From Hyphodiscus hymeniophilus (taxonomy: Eukaryota > Ascomycota > Leotiomycetes > Helotiales > Hyphodiscaceae): 64,000 nt of DNA. Of the stretch, positions 36,710 through 48,594 are shown piece after piece. Both the position numbers and the translations under genes were made by a program. Each line of letters opens with the position of its first letter. Position 1 is the first letter of the stretch. The notes below the pieces were generated by a model that was given only the letters and a program-made list of their open reading frames with translations, made no database searches and was not told the DNA's origin. The stretch spans positions 1,209,009-1,273,008 of the forward strand of contig VNKQ01000018.1 in the NCBI GenBank assembly GCA_016508695.1, in the 5' to 3' direction.

Positions 36710-37223
36710 GTGAACGAGAGAATTTGGCGTTTGGTTGAGGAATAAGGATACCATCGAGCCCCAAATATCATAGGAAACAGCGACAAGAAAAGGGAGTTCA
36801 AGCCACCCGCCCTGTCAGCTGGTCAGCTGCCCCTATACCATGATTCGCTGTTAAAGTTACGATGTAAAAGATCCTTTCCTATACAGGTGGTTTGTGAATA
36901 TACGAATCATCCTCCTATTAGAGTACTTGTGTAAGTACTTGAACTACAGGTGAAGTGGGAAAATGAGTATATTTTGCCCCTGCTGTAGCTATCATACTAG
37001 AATAACCGTGCACATAGTAAAACGGCCGTGAAAGTCCTGCTGGGCATTTACTCTCAAGTTCAGCAAATAGCATATATATCGATTCATAACAAATACCAAC
37101 GCTTTTATACAAAGTTACGTACTCTTTACACACACGATATGCTCCTTGCAATGGCGTAAAATCTGTCCTAACCTAGTTCACTGATCAATTTGGAAATGTT
37201 TCGTCAACAAATATCCTTCAATA
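36710..37223. other. Intergenic region at left border of the polyketide cluster
   Basis: About 500 AT-rich bases between the small open frame and the end of the regulator gene. Only chance frames seen. Confidence 0.5.
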
Positions 37224-39370
37224 TTATAGTAGCTCAGTGATTGTACTCCCAATCGCGCATAGATATTGGTGGTACCATTGAAAGCCAGCCTTGCGAATAG
37301 TACTAGAGAGCATTGAGAGACCGAAATCAGCAGCATAGTGGACGCTTTGAAGTGACTGCATAACCAGAGTGCAAGAAAACAAACGGGCTGCAGAAGCAAG
37401 GCGGACATTATCATCGGTGGAAAGTGTTCTCTGTAAGTTGAACATGGCCGCTGCCAGTATAGCCGTGACCGCGGTTAGAGGTAAGAACTGCGTTAAATCC
37501 TGACTCTGCAGGGAGTATGCTATATCCGTAATCTCATTGGCCGCACCTTCCATCTTGAAGTATGACAACTTCTGGGAGCTGAAGTTTTGAACCGCATCAG
37601 AGGCGGCATGGGAACGGTGGAGTGTAACCAATGCCGTTAGGTAAAGCATTTTGAGGAAGGCGCGGTGCACGAAAAGGGCTTGGCTAGGCCCTTCCACAAC
37701 AGACTCTGGGTGGTATCGGATGTTATTGGGAAGCTCCGATAGCCAAGAAGTAAGGATTCCATCGTTTCTGGAGACAATTTCGGCTGTTGACGTTGCGGGA
37801 GCAAGTGTAATAGTTTTCTCGGTGGTGGTACCAATACGAGACCCGATATCAGAATACTGGCACTCCATTATCCGACCTAGATGAATACATAGTCCTGTCT
37901 GAGCTATGCAAAGAGCTACTACTTGCTCATTGTACTGGACATTTCCGAGAAACCAGCAGTCTTCGCCAATGGTTGCCAGTAGAGATGGCGAGAGAGGGTC
38001 TAAAGAGAAATCGTCCGGTGACAGAAGTGGTACGTCTAGTTCGATGTTTGCCTCCTTCATGGGCTGTCGCATTCCTAGTGCCGTAATAATATAGCGACAA
38101 TATGCACTCCAAAAAATTATCCTCCAATGTTGCTGTCTTTGTGGGTCGACACAATGCTCCCTACGATTTAAGGCTTCTGTACCCTCGGGTTCAACGTCAT
38201 ACTGAAGCGCACAAGCCGATGAAAAGGCAAGTCTCGCCCAGTGCCATGTGTCCTTTTGCCCATCTGGGGTCTCGAACCAGTAGCTCATCAGAATCAGAGC
38301 CTGTACCAAGGAAAAGCGATTGTCCTCGGCGTCCATGTCGTACAATAACTGAACTCTATTAGATAATGCAGACGAGCAATACAAGACAGAGCTAGAGGAT
38401 ACTCACCCTTGCTCTCTGGAAAAAAGCTTTGCGCGCATCTTTCCTGGAAGCATAGCCGGCAGCTGTTAGATACTGCGGCTTAACATATGCCGATCCTGCA
38501 AACATTATAGCATGGAAGAGCGGCAGGCTGATCTGGTAAATACCATCATCGGCCGTGATAGCGTACAAGAGCTGATTGAGATCGATAATAGGGACAAATG
38601 GGTGAACCCAAAGAACATAACTTCGCAGGAGTTGGTTACAAAAGTTGGGGGAAGGAATTTCGAGCGCCCCTTTCTTCCTTAGGAATTCGATGTCCATATC
38701 CGTAACACGACGCGGCAACGGCTTTATAAACTCGGGAAGGCCATTGCATTGAGCTTGGCTGCCCTTTGTTGTGGATAGTAAGGAGTCTAAGACGGATGGG
38801 TCCCAATCAGGTAGCAAATCTTCTGCTACGGGGGCTCTTCTGATCAGTGGTGTCCTGTTCTCGAAGAAGGTGTGACAGAAAGGGACTTGGCTCACGGCTT
38901 CCACTTCTCGACAGGATCTCAGAAGGTAAGCGTCCTTCTTTGAGGGCGCCATTCGACGGCAAGACAGCTTCTCGTCGGGGTCTGACAGACTTGGCTGCCT
39001 TGATGGTAGGGATAGTGGAGCGATGAGGCACATTAAGATGACTGCCTCTAAATTTGCTATGGCCAAATATTTTAGCACTGCGATGTTTATCGGAAGAAAG
39101 ATGGGGGCCGAAGAACACCGAGGGGATGGGCAGAGAGAGGGGAGGAAAAGGAGCGAACCTCCGTCTTTTGCTCTCGTGGACGACGCATTCTTGCTCTGAT
39201 AGAATACAGTTGCTGCACGGAATGCCAGTATTCATAACACCGCAGCGGATCTTATGGTATCGGCAGCAATTGCAGGCTCTCGTGGCTCGGCGGATGGCCT
39301 TTGGCGGCGGCGGAGGAGGGTTGGTAGCCTCGGATCCAAAGTGGATGGTATGCGCCTTGGATATCGACAT
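37224..39370 (-). CDS. Zn2Cys6 transcription factor, likely cluster regulator
   Basis: Three exons, in coding order: about 39370-39159, 38998-38403 and 38353-37224, giving roughly 645 residues. The first intron (GTTCGC donor) and second intron (GTATCC donor) were chosen for phase, and their exact ends are less certain. An in-frame ATG at 39526 is also possible. The DNA-binding cluster is RACNCCRYHKIRCG...PCSNCILSEQEC near residue 33, with basic residues after it (ESKRRR). The middle part contains the fungal-specific transcription factor domain, seen in LYDMDAEDNRFSLVQALILM and in SACALQYDVEPEG. The last residues form the usual helical C terminus. It lies at the left side of the polyketide cluster next to the acyl-CoA ligase and is the only regulator there, so pathway control is likely. 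Confidence 0.88.
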
Positions 39371-40266
39371 TGTGTAGGCCCGTGGGCTGTGAGGATATCG
39401 ATATCGGTACAACAGGAATGATAAGAAGAAGAGTGATTGAAGCGGACCTGGGCAGTAGATGAGGGACGACGTTATGGCCATCTGCCGGGCAAAGTATGGG
39501 GAAAAGTGTGGCGTACGGCCGTACATGGGTGGCTCTCTTCGTGCTAAATCTGTTGCTTAGCGAGAGCTGTACAAGGCACTTGATTGGCTATGGGTACCGA
39601 GTACCGAGTATCCTGGGATAAAACCTCGATGGCCCGACTCGGTCCGTCGACCGTTAGCCGAGTACCCTTGTACTGGCTAGTAAGTCCTACTATGCTCATA
39701 CCTCGAACTCACAATTCATCTTATCCTTATTCATAACCTGCAGCTTTTCGGTACATTTGTGCTCTTTGCTTATTTCTTACGTCGTTGGCATACCGTCCAC
39801 AGAGTAAAACATTCCGCACTATCCATCGTATCCATCTACCCTGGCCGTCCTGACTCCTTTAAGCATAGGAATGGATTTCGTCACCCGTATCTAGTGTACA
39901 CATGGAAAGCGATGTTTGCACAATGTATACGTTCTCAAGTGCGGATTCCATAGGTAAAGGCTAAAAATGCCAAGAAATTTTTTTTTTTCGTATAATGTAG
40001 AGGGGGCTAGTTCTAGATCACGTTATAGGTTATATTGCCTACACTGGATGTCTCCTGCAGCGAGCTTGCGTGGTTCTACAGCGACATAAGACATATATGA
40101 ATTATTACTATCAATTGAAACTACATTCTTTTGAACCTACTGAAGAACTTCATTCATCTTAGATTCTTCCCCTTCGTTTCGACATTATTCAAGATCTTCT
40201 CCCTTTGTATGAATGATGATATATTGAAAACTTCTGCTCTTAATAATATTTTTCTGCCTTTCAGAG
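39371..40266. other. Intergenic region upstream of the regulator
   Basis: This holds the regulator promoter and the 3' region of the acyl-CoA ligase gene. It includes direct repeats of GTACCGAGTA-like sequence at 39593-39610 and the 18-base element at 39634-39651. A poly-T run occurs near 39980. No gene supported. Confidence 0.5.
39634..39651. promoter_or_regulatory. Shared GC-rich element, copy 1
   Basis: CCGACTCGGTCCGTCGAC, 264 bases upstream of the regulator start. It matches 17 of 18 positions with a copy at 42477-42494. The centre CGGTCCG has the inverted CGG/CCG arrangement that Zn2Cys6 proteins bind. Both copies are followed within about 15 bases by TAGCCGA. Confidence 0.5.
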
Positions 40267-42118
40267 TTATAGTCTCGGCTTTTCTCCCCCTATCTCCTTC
40301 TTGGCAATCTCCCGGATGACCTTCTTGAGCACTTTACCACTAGCATTTTTTGGAATCGCTTCTACAAACTTGACCCCGCCGGTCAGTGTTTTGTACTTCG
40401 CTAGCCTGGACGCCACAAAACTCTTCACTTCTTCCACCGTCAGCGTAGCAGCCTCTAGCGATGAGCTCTTGACCAAATAGGCACGCGGATGTTCGTCTTC
40501 CTGGCCTGGAAGTTGGACGCCAATCACCGCGGCATCAACAATATGTGGATGCGAGACTAGCACGCCTTCAATCTCAAATGGCGCAACTTGGAACCCTCGA
40601 ACTTTGATAAGCTCCTTCTTTCGATCAACAATGTACCATTTCTCACTCCCCTTGGCACAGTAGCCAATATCCCCAGTCTTGAACCAGCCGTCCTGATCGA
40701 ACGATTCCCGATTGGCGGTCTCATTTTCGAAATACCCCTTGATAACGGTTGGTCCTCGGAAACAAATTTCGCCCCTGACATCATGTTGAGTGATCTCATT
40801 TCCCTCGGTGTCAACCAATCTAGCAAAGAGAATCAGTGAATAACTTATCTAGGAAGATCAAGGGCTACAAACTTCGCCTCCAGACCAGGGATCAATTTTC
40901 CAATTGACCCAGTATCATCATCTTCAGGATAAGGTATCAGCATCCCCAAACAACTTATCTCCGTCATTCCAAAGACCTGTGTACACGGCGCATCAGAGGG
41001 CAGTTTTGCCCGGAGTAGAGCTTGCATGCTCTTATCCAAGGGGGCGGCACCAGATCCAGCGGACTTTGTCCACTTCAAACTAGACTTTTGGGCTAGCGGT
41101 GAATGAATGAGAGCAATTGCAATGGGAGGGACTAGCGTTAAGTCTGTAATTCGGTAATTTTGTAGATGATTGAGAAACTCTGTCAGCTCGAATCTTCGCA
41201 TAATGTATGTCGATACACCATCCCTCAAGGCACTAGTATGCGTGACTGGGGCAGCAGCGGCGTGGAACAGTGGCAGGGGAATAAGGCGAATTATCTGCAC
41301 AAACTGTTAGTGGGAGCTCTTATCGAGACGGCGACAGCAACCTACCTGATATGGTCGTGGATTGGCATCGGAAACTAAGGTGTGTTGCGCAATAATGTTG
41401 TAGTGGCTCAATGAAGCTGCTTTAGGCAATCCTGTGGTGCCACTACTGAAGAGTCTTGCAGCAGTTGTGTCATTGGCCCTTTGGAAGTCGTCAAACCGTA
41501 ACCAATCCACTTCCCCATGTCCTAGGAGCGCTCGCCACGATTTCATATCGGAGGGCACATCTCGGTTGAATTCATCAAAAATCCATATTCTTGACATTGT
41601 TATCCCATTGTTCTGCGCTGCTAAGAGAACGGGATTAAGGATGTGAGGCTCGGAGATCACGAACTTTGCTTTCGCAGTCTTTATGTGATGGGAAATCTCA
41701 AAGTGGGTATATGATGGATTTGACCCCGCAAACACTCCTCCTGCTGCGACGATTCCGAGGAAGAGGATAGGGTAGTATATCTGGTTCATTTGATGAGCAT
41801 GGATTACTTCAAAAGGTTTGACAATTCTGTACATCATTATAGGAGTGTACGTTGACACAATCACCGCACTTCAGACCCGCAATTTTGAAGCCTGCCGCGA
41901 GTTGGCGGACCAGAGTTCTGGCTTGCCGGTGAGATATCGATCTGGATGGGTTGGATGGGTCTATGAAAATCTAAGCAAAGTTAGATCTATACACGGCTTG
42001 ATGGTGCCACATGTATAATAATTACAGGTTTCTCAACATCATAGGATGGGCTATCGAATATCCAAGACAACAGATCCTTCGTAGGTATTGGTGGATGATC
42101 GTTGCTAGTAAAGACCAT
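40267..42118 (-). CDS. Acyl-CoA ligase (4-coumarate-CoA-ligase-like, ANL superfamily)
   Basis: Five exons, in coding order: 42118-42026, 41970-41833, 41780-41346, 41294-40873 and 40819-40267, giving 546 residues. Adenylation motifs are intact: phosphate loop FSSGTTGLPKAASLSHYN (about 182-199), QVFGMTEISCLG, WFKTGDIGY, the hinge DRKKELIKVRGFQVAP, and the catalytic Lys in PKNASGKVLKK near the end. The enzyme activates a carboxylic acid with ATP and transfers it to CoA. The C-terminal tripeptide PRL is only a weak match to the peroxisomal PTS1 consensus. It is divergent from the SKL-tagged reductase gene with ~600 bases between. Within this cluster it probably re-activates a free polyketide acid, or loads a starter acid as CoA ester; the sequence cannot decide. 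Confidence 0.93.
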
Positions 42119-42719
42119 TATAGACAATTTGTCAGGCTCAGCATGAGACTAAATGATTGTGGAGAGTTGGATTGATGTGGATGGAATTGGTGCTTTGGAA
42201 TGAAAATCAAAACTGCAGAAATGAAGCTTTTAAATGAAAAGTAAATATGCTCATATCATGGGGGTAACCCCACACATATTCATTCATCACATCAATCTCC
42301 GCGTCTAACATCGTGGTGGCGATGATCTCCTAACCGAAACTACCACCGAGTCGGCCCGCCGAACAACCACTCCCTATAGAAACTTTGTATAATCGTGGAG
42401 ACGATGGAGAACCGAGGACCCTGGAGATACGGTCGTCCCATCGGGTTTTCGTTAAAGCCGTACAGATTATTAATTGCCGACTCGGACCGTCGACAGTATC
42501 TCTAGCCGATCTGAAAGCTTCGATAAAGACGCACTTGTCCCTGGAAGGTCGCTTGAAGATATCTCACAACCTTAAAGTCTCAAGAAAAGCTGGTGGAAGA
42601 CTCTGTTTTTTACTGAACATCCAAGAATAAGATAAAGGTCTCTTCAGTTCTTGTATCTCAGGTTATTTCATATCCGCAATTCTATCCCAACGCCAACAAC
42701 ACTGATCTTGTGACGAACT
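42119..42719. promoter_or_regulatory. Divergent promoter of ligase and reductase genes
   Basis: About 600 bases between two divergent cluster genes. It contains the 18-base element at 42477-42494 and a GC-rich site CCGAGTCGGCCCGCCGAAC near 42346-42364. A chance frame at 42385-42630 has no motif. Confidence 0.55.
42477..42494. promoter_or_regulatory. Shared GC-rich element, copy 2
   Basis: CCGACTCGGACCGTCGAC lies 225 bases upstream of the reductase start and 359 bases upstream of the ligase start, and differs from copy 1 (39634-39651) by one base in the centre. The location in a divergent cluster promoter supports a regulator-binding site. Confidence 0.5.
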
Positions 42720-44001
42720 ATGGTTCTTTCCCCGTCAGAATTCATTTCTGATACCTGGAAAGATAGCCTGTTTGGTACGTAGATGACTACGGTGTTCTCA
42801 GCAGCCCAATAGAACCCCTGCTGATATTATGTCCTTTCTTCTATCTAGTGAACAAAGTACTCTTTTGTACCGGAGGAGCGGGGTCGATTTGTTCAGCCCA
42901 AGTTCGAGCTCTAGTTTACTTAGGCGCAAATGCTTGCATCATTGGTCGCAGCAAGGGAAGCACTGAGAGTGCCGCGGAAGAAATCGCAAATGTTCGACCT
43001 GGGGCTAAGATTCTTGGGATCGGTGGGACCGATGTGAGGAAGGCAGAGGATTTGCAGCGTGCGGCCGAAAAATGCGTAGAGGTTTTGGGGAGTATCGACT
43101 TTGTCATGTGAGATATGTCCCTTCTAGAAAGTTTCCAGTGCCCAATATCGACCGTCTACAGTAAGACATAATGAGAATAACTACAAGCTGACCTTAGACT
43201 AGTGCCGGTGCTGCAGGCAATTTCCTCGCTCCGATCGATCAACTATCAAGCAACGCATTCAAATCAGTTATAGACATCGACGTGTTAGGTTCCTATAACA
43301 CACTAAAAGCCACCATTCCATACCTTGTTCAATCTGCCGCAAAGAGCAAAGCCCAGCCTTCCAAGTTTGGGACTGGTGGTCGCATAATATTCGTGGGCAC
43401 GACCATCCAACTTCACCGGCCTACCTCTTCAGGCCCATGTCTCCGCTGCAAAATCTGGGGTAGACTCCTTATCCAATGTGGTGGCACTCGAATATGGTCC
43501 CAGGGGTGTTACTTCTAACGTCATCTCCCCTGGACCGATCGGTGGCACAGAGGTATGTGGCCTCCTTGAGTCTGTAGATTTCACCAAACACCTTGCTGAA
43601 TTTCTTTAGGGCGTGGCTCGCTTGCTCCGCGATGATCCTACCTCACGAGAATCTCACACGAAACAGATACCGCTTGGTCATTATGGCTCCGTCAAGAATA
43701 TTGCAGATGCAACTGTCTATCTCTTTGCAGACTCTGGAAGTTTCGTCAGTGGGACGAACGTCATTGGTATTATCCCTTTGTGTGCGGAGATCTGTACAGT
43801 CCTCTCTGCAATATTGATGCTAAGAAGGAGAAACTTCTCCCGACTTTGAAAACTGCGCGCTAATGTTTCTTGCTTCTAGTTGATGGTGCCGCCTGGCGTG
43901 TAGGAGCGGCAAACCCTGGCTTTGACTTTACCTACCCAGACTTTCTTCTCTCGGGGGAAACTATCTCAGGAGTGCAAGGAACCAAGAAATCCAAACTCTG
44001 A
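42720..44001 (+). CDS. Peroxisomal 2,4-dienoyl-CoA-reductase-like SDR (frame interrupted)
   Basis: Five exons: 42720-42774, 42849-43107, 43203-43552, 43610-43766 and 43880-44001, about 313 residues after one correction. Rossmann motif [15 protein letters not shown] lies near residue 25; [20 protein letters not shown] residues and the block [15 protein letters not shown] follow. The pattern matches Sps19/DECR-type reductases, which remove a conjugated double bond from dienoyl-CoA with NADPH. The protein ends KKSKL, a canonical PTS1 peroxisomal signal. In exon 3 the frame breaks near 43394-43407: the preceding part ends GRIIFVG and the conserved continuation [19 protein letters not shown] is in another frame. 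One base fewer, for example in the GGG at about 43396-43398, restores it and the downstream phases close. Either an assembly error or a pseudogene. Confidence 0.85.
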
Positions 44002-44466
44002 TGGTGTTCTTCCTCCATTCCATTAAGCGTTCAAATGGGTTTCTTTCAATTAGTGGTGTGTGATTGAAAGTCTTCTTAAACTATCTAAATATGATAGTAT
44101 ATTTCTAGAATTATTTGGAGCGCATGATTGACTTTCGCTACAGCATCATGAGTATAACACCACCTCGGTGTACCGGATCACTCCGGTTGATTGGACTACT
44201 TGTAAAGGGCCGGCTGTACAAAGAAATATGCGCTGCTGCTCTAGTTAAATCCAACCGTATCTTGTGCCTAAATCCGCTCCACTTATTGGCCAAAAGGTGT
44301 CCAAAATGACGCTGCTGCTGGGAAGGTATTGTATACCACAAGAATCGGGTTATGAGAAGCGGAAAACGCTCAATCGCTGTCTCTATGACAGTGATTTGAG
44401 GTTGGAATGAGACATACTGATGAGGTGGATTCCCGAAGGTGATTTGTAGTTGACTTTGGCTTAAGT
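44002..44466. other. Intergenic region between convergent genes
   Basis: About 460 bases between the ends of the reductase and dioxygenase genes. Open frames near 44115-44341 occur on both strands without motifs. Confidence 0.55.
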
Positions 44467-45591
44467 CTAGTATGCCGTCTGCAATCTCTTCTTGTGATAG
44501 TCTAATGCAGTTATATCATCATACAGGCCCTCTCGATCAGCCGTAAAAATATCCAGCGATCCTACCGATGCATCTCGATCCGCCTTGCAGAGATATGCCA
44601 CACTATAGCGTCTCGGAATGGTTCCCTGGTCTTGCTCTCGAAGCTCCGCTGGAATGCCGACTTGGTGTAGACCGGCGGGAAGAACATCGTTCGTCCAGCG
44701 CTGCATCGTCTCGCTGATGTTAACGATCAACTCGCTCGACTGGCTAGGTTGAATCGGGATGAATTTCCCAACGTTGGCCCGATCCTCGACCTCGAGCCCA
44801 CCAACGTCCGAGGCAAACAGCAGCGTGATGACACCGAGGTCAAAATGCGGCCAGATGCGGTTCACGGTGCCTTCGCGCATTGTATCTAGCGTAATGGGAG
44901 GGTAGTGGTTCAGGCGTAGCTCGCTCGCATTATGCTGTCGGGTCGTAAATTGTGTGAATGTTGAAGTAGGCAAATTCATAGCAAACTCTAATGCGTGAAG
45001 GATCTGAGCGCATTGCCCCTCGAGGAGTAGAAAGTACTTCTCCATAAAGGCACGAAAATTAGGTAGTTGAGATTCAGCGGGCCATTGATTTGGGAATATC
45101 TCGTCATTTGGTGCGCCGACGTCGAAGTGTTCCTTTGCAGTGGCGCTTTAGCTTGATACCTGGAGATTGCGAAATTGAAGTGTGGTAGGAAATGCTTCCT
45201 TACTCGAGCATCGGTTAAATCTGGGCTGACCTTCAAGCCCATCTTCTTCCGGTACAACGATGCCGTTTTCTCTTTGCCAATAGCGCTGTACCCGCGTTGC
45301 GGACTGCCATCAGCGACGTTCCCAATTTCTAACTTCTGTTCAGCTGGAAGGGCAAAGAACTGATCGGCCTAGTGATTTGTCAGTCCTTTGGCTTGCTCCT
45401 GGGTCTGTTAGTAGCACAAGCATCAAACATACCCAAGTGAAAATTTCATCTATCACCACGTCTGGAACCTGGTGATTGATCAAGCGCACAAACCCATGAT
45501 TTGACAAGCTTTTCAGTATCGCCTGAGAACATTCACGCTTTTCTTCTTTATTTCCCGACAGTTCTGAGAAGTCGATGATGGGGATTGACAT
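44467..45591 (-). CDS. 2-oxoglutarate/Fe(II)-dependent dioxygenase
   Basis: Three exons, in coding order: 45591-45433, 45368-45204 and 45132-44467, giving 329 residues. An in-frame ATG at 45693 would add 34 poorly conserved residues. The N-terminal DIOX_N region opens SIPIIDFSELSG and includes SLSNHGFVRLINHQV. The Fe(II) triad is His204 and Asp206 in WPHFDLGVITLLF and His264 in AGLHQVGIP. The 2-oxoglutarate-binding Arg lies in RRYSVAYL about 18 residues later. Exon 2/3 joining gives DAREHFDVGAPNDEIFPNQWP, a family hallmark. Such enzymes hydroxylate, desaturate or rearrange natural products. Its place between the reductase and the P450 suggests late oxidation of the polyketide. Confidence 0.93.
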
Positions 45592-46989
45592 AATTGTTGA
45601 GATGCGGATTGACCGAAAGTTTTCAGAGATACTGCGACTCCAGTGAACAGGAAAACAAAGGTAGCCAAAGTACCAGGGGCTGTAAGAGTTCACGAGTCAT
45701 TGTCGTTTACCTAGGGTACAGTACAGTTCAGTATTTTACGATATCACCACGGACGTAGTCAGTCAAGCGGCTCAGTGCTAACGTACAACTACTGATGTCT
45801 GCGGACAAGACCCACTACCAGATATGTATATCGAGGTTCCCATTTAAAAAAGTGCTTAGTATAGCTAGTTTCCGGTTTTCATCACTCTCCCCAAGTGCTT
45901 CCTTTTACCCGAGCCACTTCTAGATACCCATAAATAATATCAATCCCGTCGTCGGTAACACATACGCAGGCTCCTCCTAACTATATGTAGAAGGTATGCA
46001 TGAAGACTCCCGAATTGAGTGTATCGAGTTTTGTATTAGGAATCGTCCGACAAAAACATATTAATGGTTGAATATATGGGCTAATGTTAAAAGTTATGTA
46101 TCGTATACGAATGGTCGAATTTACATACAGATTGAGCGTAGAAGATCAGGTCTACAATAATCTAGCTAACCGCTTCCACAATTTGCTTACCGCCTATATA
46201 CCTTCTACATGTGGTTAGGAGACTTGGGGGCCTGCGTAAGTGTCACTCCTTTGTCTTGTAATTATGGGGAAGCTTCAGTGATAACATGGTTATCTTTTCC
46301 ACCCCATAGCCGTAGGTCTAGCAAGAGCCTTAACTTCTGCATTCAAGCCAGAATTTACAATGAAAGCTTTCATTCATATCATATCTTGGAAGGCTCCCGC
46401 TCGTCCGGCTCTCTGGAGCATGTCCTAAAGGTCGAGTTGAAGCAATGGAAAGTCTTCGATCCCACCTATTCAGGGAGTAAATGTACCATGTCTAGTCTCG
46501 CTTGGCGAGACAGGGGAGTTTCTGGCAAGTTACACTTAGGCTCCTTTCTATTTCCAAAGCTACTCTAAGTCTCTAAGTCTCTCATAGTTTATATTCCGTT
46601 GTTCAAGAGCTTGTTTAACTTGACAGCTTATCGTGCGCTATTATCCCACTTTACACCCTAGGTTTGGCTGCATCAATCCAGTCTCAGACGGAGATGTGTC
46701 CATTCCCGGCATCTCAACCCCGAATTTCGGCAAGGCCGAAGACTTCTTGCGACGAGCTGGATTCTTCCCATGATGCGGCGCCGCGTTACTGTGCATGCAT
46801 ACGCACGGTTAACTTGACCCACCGAAAAGAAGGGTTGTGTGGGAAATACCTGATTCTTTTCACTTGAATCTTTTCACAGCCATTTCAAGTCAAGGTGCAC
46901 TAGCCATTCTTAGAAGCATCTTATCATCTATAAATCACGTCGTATTGATTCCCTAATCGGACGCAGTCTCGCATTTGTCATGGTACATC
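45592..46989. other. Intergenic region, 1.4 kb
   Basis: The right-hand part is the 3' side of the P450 gene and the left part the dioxygenase promoter. Open frames at 46209-46568 and 46664-46867 carry no motif. No transposon signature seen. No gene is supported. Confidence 0.5.
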
Positions 46990-48594
46990 CTAATGTAGTG
47001 TCACTTGGGTTCCGTTCCCACTGGAGCACGTCAATGAGAGACCTTCTACCCACGGCCTCGAATCTCTCGACTCGATCGTTTCAAACTCCTGTACCATGCG
47101 GATGAGTATGTAAGCCGCGGTCTTCAAGGCAAACTGTTGGCCAATGCATATCCTCGGCCCTCCGTTGAAAGGAAGGTAGTCCCAGCTCCGCTTCGATCCC
47201 ACCCACCGCTCGGGCTTAAACAGATCCGTATCGGTTCCCCAGATATCTTCTCTCCGGTGCATGGAATAGGTCGAGTAGAACACCACAGCTCCCTTTTCCA
47301 CAAAGACGGGAGACTTACCGTCGCGACCACTGCCCACCGGTAGAACACAATCTCGAACGGCCGTTCTGGCGTTTAGCGGGACAACGGGATGCAGTCGGAG
47401 AGCTAGCAGAATAATTAGATGGTTGAGAAAGAGCCACGGCACAGTGAAGGAGTTTACCTTCATTCAGACAGTAAGTCACGTATTTCACACTTTTCAGCTG
47501 CTGGGCAGTGGGTTTCTTGCCACGCAAAAAGAGGATCTCATCCCTCAATCTATTCCACACGTGTGGGTGCCTTGCGAGTTGGAAGAATAAATTCCCCAAT
47601 AACGCAGCGTTGGTGTCTCGGCCTGCGAAGAGGAGGCTCAATGATTCACCTCGTAGTATGCTGTGGTCAACAGTCTTGCTCGCTATACTGTCCAAAATAC
47701 TCGGACACTTCTTCCTCTCGTCATCGGAAATGCTAGTCACTCTCGCAATATTCACATCTGCAAGTCGACGAACATGTTTCAAGCTTTTGCGGTAGTTTGA
47801 GTCGGGGAATAGTTTCGCCATCTTTCCCAATTGCACGACGCGGTGGATCTTCTCCGTGCACACGTCCATGGCTCCAAACAACTCGCTTGCACCATCGGTT
47901 TGGCAGGACTCATTACTTCCAAATACTAAGTCGGTGGTGGTGTCCGTCAGAAGGCGGAGAAAATACTCTTGAAGGTCAACCCGGGAGTCTCGAGGCAGTA
48001 CTTTGAACAAGATTGCCAAGTGCATCTCTAGGGAGTCGAGATCAGGCAATCTAGTGTCCGCAAATACCGGGCGTAAAAGTTTACGAGATTCTTCCCACAA
48101 AGGACCACTGTTAGTAAATATGCCATGCCCAATAACTGGCCGGAACGCCCCATCTCGCGAGGAGGTCAGATCAAAGTCTCGGAAGCTGGTAGCGAGCACA
48201 CATTTAATGTTCTCTGGGTCACAGGTTGCGATGACTGTGAAGATGAGCGTCAGAATGATTCACCACTGAGGTCATAGAAATATCTCATACCATGATTGTT
48301 GGAATAAAACTCGTGAGTATTCCCATACTTGGTGAATCGATCACTGATTGCCGGTAAAAACCGCTGTTCGTTCAAGGACTTCACTGTTTCCTTGACAAGC
48401 GATATGTTCCAGATAGGGTCGCTTGAAGGAAGAGAACGAATTGATTGACATCCATGTTCTCGACGAAACTTGCGCCTAGCAGAAGAAAGTAAAATGTGAT
48501 TGCCAGCATATACAATGACTGCGCAAGTAGTCAAAGAAGCCAGCAACCCTCTGGGGAGCCCAAACGTAGGATCGAAAAGTATTATTACATCCAT
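46990..48594 (-). CDS. Cytochrome P450, CYP52-like
   Basis: Three exons, in coding order: 48594-48291, 48234-47458 and 47402-46990, giving 497 residues. An N-terminal membrane anchor (GLLASLTTCAVIVYAGNHILL) is present. The I-helix reads LLFAGRDTNAALLGNLFFQL, with Asn where related sequences usually have Thr. ExxR is built across the second join (NEALRLHP). The PERF region is FKPERW and the heme-binding loop FNGGPRICIGQQFAL contains the Cys ligand near residue 447. The blocks NARTAVRDCVLPVG and YSMHRREDIWG are typical of the CYP52 and related clans that hydroxylate fatty acids and alkanes, often at the omega end. In this cluster it may oxidise the reduced polyketide chain, whose fatty-acid-like character fits. 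Substrate is inferred. Confidence 0.94.

Noticed and set aside
43394..43433. A 40-base intron (GTGGGC...TTCAG) to explain the SDR frame break
   Set aside because: Too short for this genome's introns and it would remove conserved residues (FTGLPLQ); a one-base error fits better.
46209..46568. 119-codon frame between dioxygenase and P450
   Set aside because: No motif and no conserved-looking pattern; may be chance in a 1.4-kb gap.
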